A program made the translations under genes and the position numbers. This document shows positions 1 through 8,776 of a stretch of DNA of 64,000 nucleotides, in pieces. The stretch covers positions 1 to 64,000 of the forward strand of contig NZ_JAJTUT010000002.1 in the NCBI RefSeq assembly GCF_022399565.1, written 5' to 3'. This DNA is from Flavobacterium algicola (GTDB lineage: Bacteria > Bacteroidota > Bacteroidia > Flavobacteriales > Flavobacteriaceae). The notes below the pieces were generated by a model. That model was not told where the DNA came from, did not search any database, and saw only the letters and a list, made by a program, of their open reading frames with translations. The number at the start of each line of letters is the position of its first letter. The first letter of the stretch is position 1.

Positions 1-125
1 AGCGCGAAACCCACCATAAGATGAGATTTCTTTTAAGGATCGTGGGAGATGACCACGTTGATAGGCTATAGATGTAAAGGCAGTAATGTCATAGTCGAGT
101 AGTACTAATAATCCGTAAGCTTATG
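1..125 (+). rRNA. 23S ribosomal RNA, 3' end (partial)
   Basis: The first ~125 bases read as the extreme 3' end of a bacterial 23S rRNA (domain VI): the stretch around 20-110 with 'tagtcgagtagtactaata' and the closing 'ccgtaagcttatgtacacc' is the form seen in Flavobacterium. The rest of the gene lies left of the window. The exact 3' end is estimated; a 5S gene follows about 130 bases later, as expected for a 16S-23S-5S operon. Confidence 0.93.
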
Positions 126-257
126 TACACCCTTTCCAGTGCGCTAAGGCGCACTGGGGAAACTTTCTAATGAATACTTTTTTCTTTATCTCAGTATGTT
201 AAGATATTATGTAATGTTGATTAGCACAAGCTAATTTACCCATTGCAAAACGACCTT

Positions 258-365
258 AAGGTGGTTATTGCGGCGGGGCTCACCTCTTCCCATCCCGAAC
301 AGAGTAGTTAAGCCCGCCTGCGCAGATGGTACTGCAGTTATGTGGGAGAGTATGTCGTCGCCTTT
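258..365 (+). rRNA. 5S ribosomal RNA
   Basis: The sequence carries the conserved 5S core (cccatcccgaacagagtagttaagc, read across about 289-313, and 'gtgggagagtatgtcg' near the 3' end). The ends (aaggtggt... and ...gtcgcctt) can pair as helix I. Length is close to the usual 105-120 nt. It ends the rRNA operon and is directly followed by a terminator hairpin. Confidence 0.93.
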
Positions 366-373
366 CTTTTAAA

Positions 374-407
374 AACCCTTATCCTAATCGGATAAGGGTT
401 TTTTGTT
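374..407 (+). terminator. rRNA operon terminator
   Basis: An inverted repeat AACCCTTATC-ctaatc-GATAAGGGTT is followed by a run of T. It lies directly after the 5S gene and fits an intrinsic terminator of the rRNA operon. Confidence 0.85.
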
Positions 408-444
408 TTACAGAAATGCCGTGTTCCCACCACCGCGGGTCGGT

Positions 445-459
445 TCGTCGCCTTTCTTT
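445..459 (+). repeat. Leftover copy of the 5S 3' end
   Basis: TCGTCGCCTTTCTTT at 445-459 is an exact copy of 355-369, the end of the 5S gene and its trailer. As in the intact gene it is directly followed by a terminator hairpin (461-490). It looks like the remains of a second tandem 5S unit whose body has been lost. Confidence 0.55.
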
Positions 460-460
460 C

Positions 461-498
461 AATTCCTCATCATTTATTTGATGAGGAATTTTTTTTGT
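461..498 (+). terminator. Second terminator after the rRNA operon
   Basis: AATTCCTCATCA-tttat-TTGATGAGGAATT forms a 12-13 bp stem followed by a long T run ending in tttttttgttt. It is a textbook intrinsic terminator and follows the copied 5S end. Confidence 0.85.
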
Positions 499-1137
499 TT
501 AATTGTCCCGGTCTGAAATGACGATACACAAAAGTATTTTTATCGAGAAACCGGATCATAAAAGCTTTGGATCAATCCTAAAACCTGTGAGTAGACAAAA
601 TTTAAGAATAAATATTAGTTAAGCCTAAAAATGAAAAACTCGACATTTCTAACGCCTCTAAATTGACTTCTAAAAACTTTTATTTTAGAATTGAAATATT
701 TTTCCGATGTATTAGGGATTAATCCCGACACCTATAGCGTGAAAATTTTTAGGCATAAATATCTGTTAGTTTTAACAGAGATAACTTAATTTTCTGACAC
801 CTCTAAATTGCGATCTTATTAGTACTTTTCTGCTTTAAAGTATTTTGCTAAGTCAAGTGTATTCTAGTGCCTTTGATTTGATCACTATATCTTAATTGGA
901 TCTCTATAAAATGACAATATTTGGATCAGATTACCTAAATTGTTGTATATCTAAATTAAAATTTTATAATTAGAAAAGTAATACCAATAAGTTCATTCAT
1001 AGATTGTTACGAAATCTTTAAATTGTGTTAATTGTTTTGCAAATTAATTGTTAATATTCTGAAATCCTAAATTTCATTATTATAGCACCGTTATATTTTC
1101 TATCTTTAAAAATTAATAACAAGTAATATAAAATTTA
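499..1137. other. Gene-free stretch, AT-rich
   Basis: No credible reading frame or RNA gene. An imperfect direct repeat is visible: CTAACGCCTCTAAATTG at 649-665 and CTGACACCTCTAAATTG at 794-810 (15 of 17 identical). A weak -7-like TATCTTTA lies at 1101-1108, 29 bases ahead of the next gene, without a clear -33 element. Confidence 0.5.
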
Positions 1138-3315
1138 ATGAAGCAATTACTTATATTCTTTATTTTACTTAGTCCTTATATTTATTCTCAAAATAATAAT
1201 TCAGATGGAAAGAAAGATAGTATAAGTTACTATAGCAATTTAGGGAATATTAATTTTGAAAAGGATAATTATAAAGAAGCATTAAGCTATACTCAAAAGG
1301 CAATTAACTACAGTAAGAAAAGCGGAAGTACATATGATGAAGCAGTACAGCATTATAAGCTAGGGACAATTTATTATGATGTTAAAAAATACGAAGATGC
1401 CTTAAAATCCTTCAATAATAGTATTTCATTATTTCAATCTCAAAAGTTATCCGAAACATTAGCTTCTGCTTATTACTATCAGGGCCTTTGCTACATGCGA
1501 AAGAAAAAGTTAACAAATGCTAAAGTAAGTTTTAGTAAATCGCAGTCACTTTATAATATATTGAAAATTACTGAAAATAATGATTTATTAAATTTTCAAA
1601 AAGCGGTTATTTACAAGCTAGAAGGTAAGTTTGATCTAGCTTCTACGATTTTTAACACAATTATTGTCAAAGCTGACAGCAACGATTTACTTGATACTAC
1701 AAAAGCTGGATCACTTTATCAAATAGGGATTATTGAAATGCTACAGGATCGAAATAATTTAGCATTGACCTATTTTATCAAGTCACTTAATTTAAATGAG
1801 AAAAATAAAAATTTAGAACAAAAATCAAAAATTTTGCTTGCTCTTAGTAAGGTTTATGAGAAAATGTTGGATAAAAATAATGCTTATAATTATCTAAAGC
1901 AGCATACAAATTTAAAGGAAAGTATTTCAATCTCAGATAACGAAAAGTTGGGTGTAGATGATTATGAGAATTTTAAGGAGAATGAACGTTTAAAGGAAAT
2001 CGCGCAATTAAATAAAGAGAAATTATCGCAAGAGAAAACTGCTAGATTTACTAAGCTTATAAATATTTTGGCTGTCGCATTGATTTTAATTCTTTCACTA
2101 TTAAGTATATCGTTGTATAAAAATAATATTATAAGAACGCGCTCAAATGAATTATTGGAGGAAAAAAATAAAGAATTAATAAAAGCAAAAGATAAAGCGG
2201 AAAAGGCATCTAGAGCAAGAAGTGAATTTTTGTCTACTGTAAGCCATGAACTCCGGACTCCTTTGAATGCTATTAATGGAATTGCCCATCTCTTGTTGCA
2301 AGAGGATCCGAAACGTGCTCAACTTCATTATTTGGAATCATTAAAGTTCTCTGGTGAATACTTAACTACGTTCATTAATGACATCCTAGAAATTAATAAG
2401 ATCGAATCTAAAAAAATTGAAATAGAGAGAATTAGCTTTAACTTAAAGCAGCTATTAAAAAACATTCAAAATTCTTTGATAGAATTAGCTAAGAAGAACA
2501 ATAATAAATTTATTTTCGAAATAGATTCTACTATTCCGGAAGATTTAATAGGTGATCCCACCAAACTATCGCAGATCTTTTTAAACTTAATTAATAACGC
2601 TCTGAAATTTACTCAGAATGGAGAGGTTATAATTATTGCGAAGTTGATAGAATCGATAGATGACAAAGTTACGTTGTATTTTGAGATTACTGATACAGGA
2701 ATAGGTATTAACGAAGATAAATTGGAGACTGTTTTTGATAGTTTTGCGCAAGGCTCCGTTGAAATCAATAGAAAATTTGGTGGAACAGGATTAGGATTGA
2801 CAATTGTCAAAAAGTTAGTTAACCTTCTAGGTAGTAAGATCAAAGTTAATAGCGTAATTGGAAAGGGGACAACATTCCTTTTTCAGTTACAATTTGATGT
2901 TGATACCGACCCCATTGAATCTTCAGAAAATTCAAGAATTTACGATGATTCCATACTTAAGGATAAAAGAATATTGATTGTTGAAGATAATAAAATCAAT
3001 CAGTTGGTATCGAGAAAGATGCTTGAAAGTAAAGGTGTAATTTGTCAAATTATTGACAATGGTGAAGATGCAATACTTAGTTTAAAAAACAACAAATTTG
3101 ATATGGTATTGATGGATGTCCACTTACCAGGAATAAATGGAACTATTGCTACTCAACGAATTAGGGAATTCGACTTGTTAACACCCATAATTGCTCTTAC
3201 AGCCATTTCACTTAATGAAAATAAAGAAGATTTAATGTCTTATGGTATGAATGATGTTATTACAAAACCATTTGTACCTGCTGAATTTTATAATGGTATT
3301 GCAAAATTTCTTTAA
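1138..3315 (+). CDS. Hybrid sensor histidine kinase with TPR sensor
   Basis: A two-component hybrid kinase of 725 residues. A signal peptide (residues 1-17) is followed by a TPR-rich, probably periplasmic sensor (about 20-270), a membrane helix near 303-325, a coiled linker, the HisKA dimerisation domain with the phospho-accepting His370 (SHELRTPLN), the ATPase domain with N box (NLINNALKF), DTGIGI and GGTGLGL, and a C-terminal receiver domain with VEDN acidic pocket, Asp660 (MDVHLPG) and the switch TA...K. There is no DNA-binding output domain and no adjacent response regulator, so phosphoryl transfer probably goes to an unlinked partner. Domain calls are firm; the signal sensed is unknown. 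Confidence 0.9.
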   Translation: MKQLLIFFILLSPYIYSQNNNSDGKKDSISYYSNLGNINFEKDNYKEALSYTQKAINYSKKSGSTYDEAVQHYKLGTIYYDVKKYEDALKSFNNSISLFQSQKLSETLASAYYYQGLCYMRKKKLTNAKVSFSKSQSLYNILKITENNDLLNFQKAVIYKLEGKFDLASTIFNTIIVKADSNDLLDTTKAGSLYQIGIIEMLQDRNNLALTYFIKSLNLNEKNKNLEQKSKILLALSKVYEKMLDKNNAYNYLKQHTNLKESISISDNEKLGVDDYENFKENERLKEIAQLNKEKLSQEKTARFTKLINILAVALILILSLLSISLYKNNIIRTRSNELLEEKNKELIKAKDKAEKASRARSEFLSTVSHELRTPLNAINGIAHLLLQEDPKRAQLHYLESLKFSGEYLTTFINDILEINKIESKKIEIERISFNLKQLLKNIQNSLIELAKKNNNKFIFEIDSTIPEDLIGDPTKLSQIFLNLINNALKFTQNGEVIIIAKLIESIDDKVTLYFEITDTGIGINEDKLETVFDSFAQGSVEINRKFGGTGLGLTIVKKLVNLLGSKIKVNSVIGKGTTFLFQLQFDVDTDPIESSENSRIYDDSILKDKRILIVEDNKINQLVSRKMLESKGVICQIIDNGEDAILSLKNNKFDMVLMDVHLPGINGTIATQRIREFDLLTPIIALTAISLNENKEDLMSYGMNDVITKPFVPAEFYNGIAKFL

Positions 3316-3537
3316 ATTTAAAATTTGAATTTACTGATCAATGCGATAGTTGTATTTATAGGTTTTGGTCTATTATTGTTATTACATTTAACTGCTATTT
3401 TTAAGGATATTTCTAAATAAAGTAGTTTGTTATTGTTGTGAATTTGCATTTTATACTTAGCTATTAGTTTCCATTTTGGTATACATTTTTAGATATAGCG
3501 TCAAGTCATTCTCCTAAGTATAGGCGATATTTGCTGT

Positions 3538-4674
3538 ATGAAAAACATATCTAATTTTAGCATATTTACTTTGCTTTTTGTCAGTAGCCTTACTATAATG
3601 GTTGGTGCAGTTATCGCGCCTTCCCTTTCCGCCATTGTCAGCAATTTAAATTTTAAGTACTCTGCAAGTTGGTTGATTACATTGCCATCGCTAGGAGTGG
3701 TAGTTTTTGCTTCTTTTGTAGGACCACTACTTAAACGATTTGGCAAGTTTAAACTTCTTTGTTATGGACTAATTCCTTATGCACTACTTGGTGTCGCAGG
3801 TGCTTATATTACCAATGATTTTATATTAATTGCAGATCGGTTTTTGCTTGGAGGTGCTACAGTAATAGTTCAGGTCTCAATTACTGCCTATATAGCTGCG
3901 ATGTTTACAGGTGAAAATAGAATGAAGATGATTGCTTGGCAAGGAATGGCAGTCGAATTTGGTGGAGTTGTATTTTTGGCTATAGGAGGATTTTTAGGCG
4001 AAATGAGTTGGCAATTTCCATTCTATATTTATCTTTTAGGAATTATTTGTTTGGGACTTGTAATAAAGTTTTTACCTAAACATCTACCTATAAATACTGA
4101 CCAACAATCTACAGATAAATCATCTGTTGGGAATAAGTTAAAGGTAAAAGTGATTTTTTATTCATCTTTATTCTCAATGATAATATTCTTTTTAGGTTAC
4201 GTAACGATGCCATTTTATCTGCCTGAAACTTTTAGTTTTAGTGAATCTGATACTGGATATTATATGGCCTTTATTTCTCTAGTCGCGATAGTAACTGCAA
4301 GTCAGATGCCAAAAATGGTCAAAAATATAGGGGATGGAAAGACAGTCGTTCTTGGATTTATCTTTTTTATGTTAGGGTATTTGTTTTTGGCTTATGCTAA
4401 TAGTATTCTATTATTGATAATTGCAGCTATTTTCATAGGAATTGGGTTTGGTTTTACAATTCCGCTCCTAAATCATATGATGATTGAGGCTAGTACAATA
4501 GAAAATCAGGGAACGAATCTAGGTCTATTTTCCATGGGAGTATTTGGAGGACAATTTTTGTCCACTTTTATAGAATATATTTCGCATGATTATACCTTAG
4601 TTTATAAGGTTGTAGCTTTATTATCGGTACTTTTTGGCGGTATCCTCTTTTATTTATTTAATAAAGTTGTATAA
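3538..4674 (+). CDS. MFS transporter
   Basis: A 378-residue very hydrophobic protein with about 12 membrane segments and the layout of the major facilitator superfamily, including a basic loop 2-3 (GPLLKRFGKFK). It probably exports or takes up a small molecule across the inner membrane; the substrate cannot be told. It starts at an ATG 222 bases after the kinase and is followed 44 bases later by an AraC-type regulator on the same strand, a common pairing of drug-efflux-like carrier and its regulator. It is slightly shorter than typical MFS proteins (400-420). Confidence 0.85.
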   Translation: MKNISNFSIFTLLFVSSLTIMVGAVIAPSLSAIVSNLNFKYSASWLITLPSLGVVVFASFVGPLLKRFGKFKLLCYGLIPYALLGVAGAYITNDFILIADRFLLGGATVIVQVSITAYIAAMFTGENRMKMIAWQGMAVEFGGVVFLAIGGFLGEMSWQFPFYIYLLGIICLGLVIKFLPKHLPINTDQQSTDKSSVGNKLKVKVIFYSSLFSMIIFFLGYVTMPFYLPETFSFSESDTGYYMAFISLVAIVTASQMPKMVKNIGDGKTVVLGFIFFMLGYLFLAYANSILLLIIAAIFIGIGFGFTIPLLNHMMIEASTIENQGTNLGLFSMGVFGGQFLSTFIEYISHDYTLVYKVVALLSVLFGGILFYLFNKVV

Positions 4675-4718
4675 AAAAAATATATTTAAATCTTCTTATA
4701 TTTGAGTAAAAGAATATT

Positions 4719-5477
4719 ATGGAAGTGTGTAAGTCATGGAATGATAAATTTCAGTTACTAGAAAATGTCTCTATTACATCACCGATTCTCTCTGACGATT
4801 CAATTGGAATCTTTATACTATATAATGCTGATACAAAAATCGTTTTTCATTTAAAACCATTAAATGAGAATTTTGGTGCTATAGCAAATGATAACCATGA
4901 AGGAGATTTAATTAATTTTAGAAGAGATTTAATTGATGAGGATGATATTGAATATGCGCTTGATATAATGTCCTTATTCAATAAGAATTCCAAAATCACC
5001 ATCGGTGATTTTACTGAAATAATCCAAATCATGCAGGTTTTACATTTACTAAAGACTGAGTTTAGTAGTAGCAACGCTTCTTATATAATGATTAAAACAC
5101 TTTTAAAAGTATTGTTGTTGCATTTAATCAGAGTACAGAATGAGGTGTTTTTAAAACAAGATTTAAATCAAAAACGAATTTTTCAATTTTTAGAATTAAT
5201 GGAAACTAATTTTATAAACGAAACTAGTGCTAATTTCTATGCCTCTATTATAGGAATTAGTGTAAAACGTTTAAATCAAATTTTACAAGAAAAATTAAAA
5301 CTAACTGCCAAGCAAATTATACAACAGCGTCAAATTACGGAAGCCAAACGTCAATTAGTTAAAAGCGAGATTTCAACTAAGGAGTTAGCCTTTAAATTGG
5401 GTTTTGATTCAAATAGTAGTTTTTCAAGATTTTTTAAAAAGAATGTAGGTGTTACTCCTTCTGATTTTAGACTGTAG
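4719..5477 (+). CDS. AraC-family transcriptional regulator
   Basis: 252 residues. The last ~90 residues carry the two helix-turn-helix motifs of the AraC/XylS family, with the family signature around STKELAFKLGFDSNSSFSRFFK and the ending VGVTPSDFR (Flavobacteria-typical). The N-terminal ~150 residues are a beta-rich, cupin-like sensing region with no recognised motif. It sits just behind the MFS gene and probably controls it; an effector cannot be named. Confidence 0.88.
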   Translation: MEVCKSWNDKFQLLENVSITSPILSDDSIGIFILYNADTKIVFHLKPLNENFGAIANDNHEGDLINFRRDLIDEDDIEYALDIMSLFNKNSKITIGDFTEIIQIMQVLHLLKTEFSSSNASYIMIKTLLKVLLLHLIRVQNEVFLKQDLNQKRIFQFLELMETNFINETSANFYASIIGISVKRLNQILQEKLKLTAKQIIQQRQITEAKRQLVKSEISTKELAFKLGFDSNSSFSRFFKKNVGVTPSDFRL

Positions 5478-5565
5478 TTTTAGAGTTTTATACAGAAATA
5501 TTTTTCAAAGAATCGTAATTTTTGAATTTCTCTGTATCAAATTATTTTAACTAAGTGTTATAAAA

Positions 5566-5606
5566 AAATCCGCATAATCAGTGTAGATAATGCGGATTTC
5601 ATTTTA
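5566..5606. terminator. Bidirectional terminator
   Basis: AAATCCGCAT...ATGCGGATTT (10 bp stem) with A run on the left and T-rich stretch on the right. It lies between the convergent AraC gene (ends 5477, plus) and the MscS gene (ends 5685, minus) and can serve both. Confidence 0.8.
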
Positions 5607-5684
5607 TAAAATTTAATTACTTATTTCCATATGATCATAATTCTTGAGATTTATCGAAAATTTATGACTGTGTGCTTTGTAGCT

Positions 5685-6590
5685 TTATTCTACTTCCTTT
5701 GCAATATTTATCGGCATTTCGTTTAATGTAGTTCCGCCTTTGATGCCGAAATCTAACGTTCTTATAGGGAATGGGATCATAATATCATTGGCGTCATATG
5801 CTTTCTTAATTTTAATAATTGCTTCACTACCAACTTTATTGTAAACTGATTGCTCAGGGGTATTGATCCACATACGAACCGATAAATTTATAGAGCTATC
5901 TCCAAACTCATTAAAAAATACATTTATTTTATCCTCTTTTGATAGTTCGGCAATATCGCTTACTGCATTTAAAGTAATCTCTCTTACCTTCTCTAAATCA
6001 TCTCCATATGATACTCCAACACTTAGATCAAATCTTCTTTTTTGAAGGATTGTGTAGTTTTCAATTGGATTTTGGAATACTTCCTTATTCGGAATAATAA
6101 CTGTTTTACCTTGAAAAGTCTCCACTACAGTATCTCTAAGATTTACAGATTTGACTTTTCCCATGTAATCTTTGATTTGTACAATATCACCAACTTTTAG
6201 AGGTTTTCTAAACGAGATAAATATACCAGACATAAAATTGGAGGCAATATCTTGAAAAGCAAAGGCTAGAGCAAGTCCTAAGATACCAGCACCAGCTAAT
6301 ATTGAAGTTACTGCTTTGTCTAATTTTAAAATAGTTAAAACTGTGAATATAATAATACCAATAAATACAAAGTAAACTACGGAACTAAATAGGTTATTGA
6401 GAGTAATATTGCGCGATATTTTCCCTGTTAGTTTTATAGTTATCCTGCGAACAAATTTTGCAATGTAAAGGCCAATAACTAAAACTATCGCTGCCATTAC
6501 TATATTGGGAAGTAACTTGACTAATGCTTCTGCCCAGTCTGATAATTTTTCTGTTATTAGTAGTGTTATTTTATTGATATCCATGTTCAT
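5685..6590 (-). CDS. MscS-family mechanosensitive channel
   Basis: 301 residues, the size of the small-conductance mechanosensitive channel MscS. Three N-terminal membrane segments are visible (about 20-45, 68-90, 95-128); the third is the Gly/Ala-rich pore helix (ILAGAGILGLALAFAFQD) followed by the conserved FMSGIFI..RKPLKVGDIV beta domain. The role is release of solutes on hypo-osmotic shock through the inner membrane. Two Met starts (6590 and 6584) are possible. It is a single gene. Confidence 0.93.
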   Translation of the reverse strand: MNMDINKITLLITEKLSDWAEALVKLLPNIVMAAIVLVIGLYIAKFVRRITIKLTGKISRNITLNNLFSSVVYFVFIGIIIFTVLTILKLDKAVTSILAGAGILGLALAFAFQDIASNFMSGIFISFRKPLKVGDIVQIKDYMGKVKSVNLRDTVVETFQGKTVIIPNKEVFQNPIENYTILQKRRFDLSVGVSYGDDLEKVREITLNAVSDIAELSKEDKINVFFNEFGDSSINLSVRMWINTPEQSVYNKVGSEAIIKIKKAYDANDIMIPFPIRTLDFGIKGGTTLNEMPINIAKEVE

Positions 6591-6843
6591 ATTTAGTAGT
6601 ATCTATTGTGATTTAATTTTTAAAAGTCTAATATAACAAATGATTCGTTGTTTCACAACTTAATGAGTAATCATTATTTTCTAAATGCATAATTGTGACA
6701 GTAACAGATGTTGGTACATTTATTATTTTATATTACTCAGAATTGCAAATTTATAGTTGATGCCTGAGAGTAAAATAACTTAATAGCTGTAACTAAAAAC
6801 AAGTGGCATGTAATACTGTGGCTCAATTAGAAGTATTGGTGTA

Positions 6844-8301
6844 TTACTCTTTATTTCTGGTTACACTTCTTCCCCTAGGTTCATCGCCTTCGTGTAAAAC
6901 GATTTGGGAATGTAAAAATTGAGCAGCTTCTGCAGAATGTTTGACTTTCACTGCAGTTCTTTCCAGCATATCTGATTCAAAACTGGAAAGGAAAGTTGCT
7001 CTTATGCCACGCTCTCTCCAATTTGACTTGGGTCTGCATTCTTTTGTTATCAATCTTGCAAGGGTTAATGCGTCTAATAACGCTTGATTAGCTCCCTGGC
7101 CTTTAAAAGGACTCATAGGGTGTGCGGCATCGCCAATAAGTGTTGCATTTTCATTTTTGCTTAGAAGATTAGGCGTTAATAATTCTCTGTCATAAACGGG
7201 ATATCCAGAGATTTGCGATTCTAATGTTGCTTCTAAGATTTGTGGAATAGGTTTGTGCCACTGCGTTCTTCTGCAGGCTTCTTGTTTTAAAGCTTTTGGA
7301 CCTTCTTTGCTTAATGTTATAGCATCTTCTTCACTCATTGGAAAACTCAGCTGCCACATAACTGATTTTGAATCGTATGGCATTACATAAATTCGTTCAT
7401 TACCGTTTGCTGTTTGAAAAACGGTAGCTGAATCTAGTAATTCATGTTCTCCAATATCAAGATTTGACAAAGGACAAATACCCAGGATAACAATACAATC
7501 TAGGTACCGTAAGGGAGTGCTTTTAGGATCAATCAGCTTATTGCGAACGGAACTACGAATTCCGTCCGCGCCGACGATTAAATCTGTTGTCGCAGTTTTT
7601 AATTTTCCTTCAACTTTAAAATTTATTTCAACTTTACCATTTTCGATCTGTTTAAAATCGATAAATTGATGATTCCATTGGACGTTATTAGAATCTGGCA
7701 ATTGCTCGAATAGTGCTAAACGTAGAGACTGTCTTGCAATGTGAATATTTGTACGTTTTACTGTTTTTTTATCTGCTGATTGCAACCATTTTCTCATTCC
7801 CCATTCCCCAATTACTTTTCCATCGGTTGTATGTACCAAATGTTTGGTAGATACTACACCTTGCTTGAGTTTGAATATACCAAAACCTTCTATCGCTTTA
7901 CTGGCTTGTTGTAAGGTAAGGCCGTAGCCTTGCGAACGTGCTTCAAAACCGCTGTCGCGTTCGTAAAGAGTAAATGGTATTCCGCGATGAAGTAAAGCAA
8001 CTGCTAATGCAGTACCACCAATACCACCACCAATTATTGAAATGTGTGGAAAATTTACGACATCTATGAGAGTGGGAGCGCTAGACGTAAGCAAACCTGA
8101 TCCTGAACAATAGGAACAACTATCTAAATGCGCTTTTGGGCGAATGGGTTCTACTACTTCACTATCGGACAATTCAAATAACTGCATGTCTTTCTGGTAC
8201 TGTAGTCGGACCTTTTTATTGATCCTTCGACTCTTTTTACCTTGACCTTGACATTCTGTACAGATCGTCCAATCATTAATTTTATCTGCTACCTCTTTCA
8301 C
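6844..8301 (-). CDS. FAD-dependent monooxygenase with N-terminal DnaJ-like Cys motifs
   Basis: 485 residues. From residue ~86 on it is a class A flavoprotein hydroxylase (PHBH/UbiH/TetX fold): dinucleotide-binding GGGIGG at 91-96, the GADGIRSSVR motif mid-protein and the GDAAHPMSPFKGQGANQA FAD-ribityl motif. Before it lies an extra ~80-residue segment with CTECQGQG (14-21) and CSYCSGSG (62-69), two CxxCxGxG repeats like those of the DnaJ zinc centre. The start is a GTG; no ATG lies between an upstream stop and the first Cys motif, so the segment belongs to the protein. Likely oxygenates an aromatic or polyketide-like small molecule in the cytoplasm; substrate unknown. It is flanked by non-coding DNA on both sides. 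Confidence 0.82.
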   Translation of the reverse strand: MKEVADKINDWTICTECQGQGKKSRRINKKVRLQYQKDMQLFELSDSEVVEPIRPKAHLDSCSYCSGSGLLTSSAPTLIDVVNFPHISIIGGGIGGTALAVALLHRGIPFTLYERDSGFEARSQGYGLTLQQASKAIEGFGIFKLKQGVVSTKHLVHTTDGKVIGEWGMRKWLQSADKKTVKRTNIHIARQSLRLALFEQLPDSNNVQWNHQFIDFKQIENGKVEINFKVEGKLKTATTDLIVGADGIRSSVRNKLIDPKSTPLRYLDCIVILGICPLSNLDIGEHELLDSATVFQTANGNERIYVMPYDSKSVMWQLSFPMSEEDAITLSKEGPKALKQEACRRTQWHKPIPQILEATLESQISGYPVYDRELLTPNLLSKNENATLIGDAAHPMSPFKGQGANQALLDALTLARLITKECRPKSNWRERGIRATFLSSFESDMLERTAVKVKHSAEAAQFLHSQIVLHEGDEPRGRSVTRNKE

Positions 8302-8633
8302 CTTTTTTATATTGCTGATTCTTCTATATGATTTTCCTTGAAAATGAACTCGTTTGACCTTGTGGAATGGATTTCGAAAGAGTTCAGGACCCTATTTAAC
8401 TTTAATGACAGTTTCTAAATAAAAATACTGTGTTGTAAAGTAAATGCTATTTATTCAAAAATATATCGAGCAAATATAAAACTTAAAATTAGAATTAGTT
8501 CGAATCTAATTTAAAGCCATCATTCATTATTGATCTTTAATAACAACTGTCGACGTAAAAAAAAAATAATCTAATAGCAAAAACTGTCTATTTATGTTTG
8601 ATAAGATGCAAATATTTGATAGTGTGTGTCTGC
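8302..8633. other. Gene-free stretch
   Basis: No credible gene. It holds the leader of the minus-strand monooxygenase gene and is otherwise AT-rich without clear repeats or hairpins. Confidence 0.5.
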
Positions 8634-8759
8634 GTGAGAGATAGAGGCGGTATCCTCGAAGTGAAACGGAGAGATATAGCCGAAAGCTCGACCGTATTAT
8701 TGAAAATGGGCCTATTCACCATCAAGAGTAGGCCCATTTTTAATAATAGGGTCACGCCC
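8634..8759 (+). ncRNA. Structured RNA-like element, copy 1
   Basis: Starts GTGAGAGATAG and ends GGGTCACGCCC. Two nested structures are visible: GGCGGTATCCTC paired with GAGAGATATAGCC around 8646-8681, and a 19-bp stem (8696-8714 with 8729-8747, one G-U) embracing TGGGCCTA/TAGGCCCA; outside it GACC (8690-8693) pairs with GGTC (8750-8753). The minus-strand element at 23170-23279 has the same order of conserved blocks. I recall this layout as a frequent Flavobacterium intergenic element; the Rfam Flavo-1 family is a candidate identity, unchecked. The strand is inferred from the conserved blocks; the 3' stem could also end transcription of the ars operon on the other strand. Confidence 0.5.
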
Positions 8760-8776
8760 ATAAACTTTATAATAGA

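Noticed and set aside
2613..2843. Antisense frame inside the kinase gene, and similar frames opposite other genes
   Set aside because: They lie opposite well-supported coding sequence and show no own start signals or family features.
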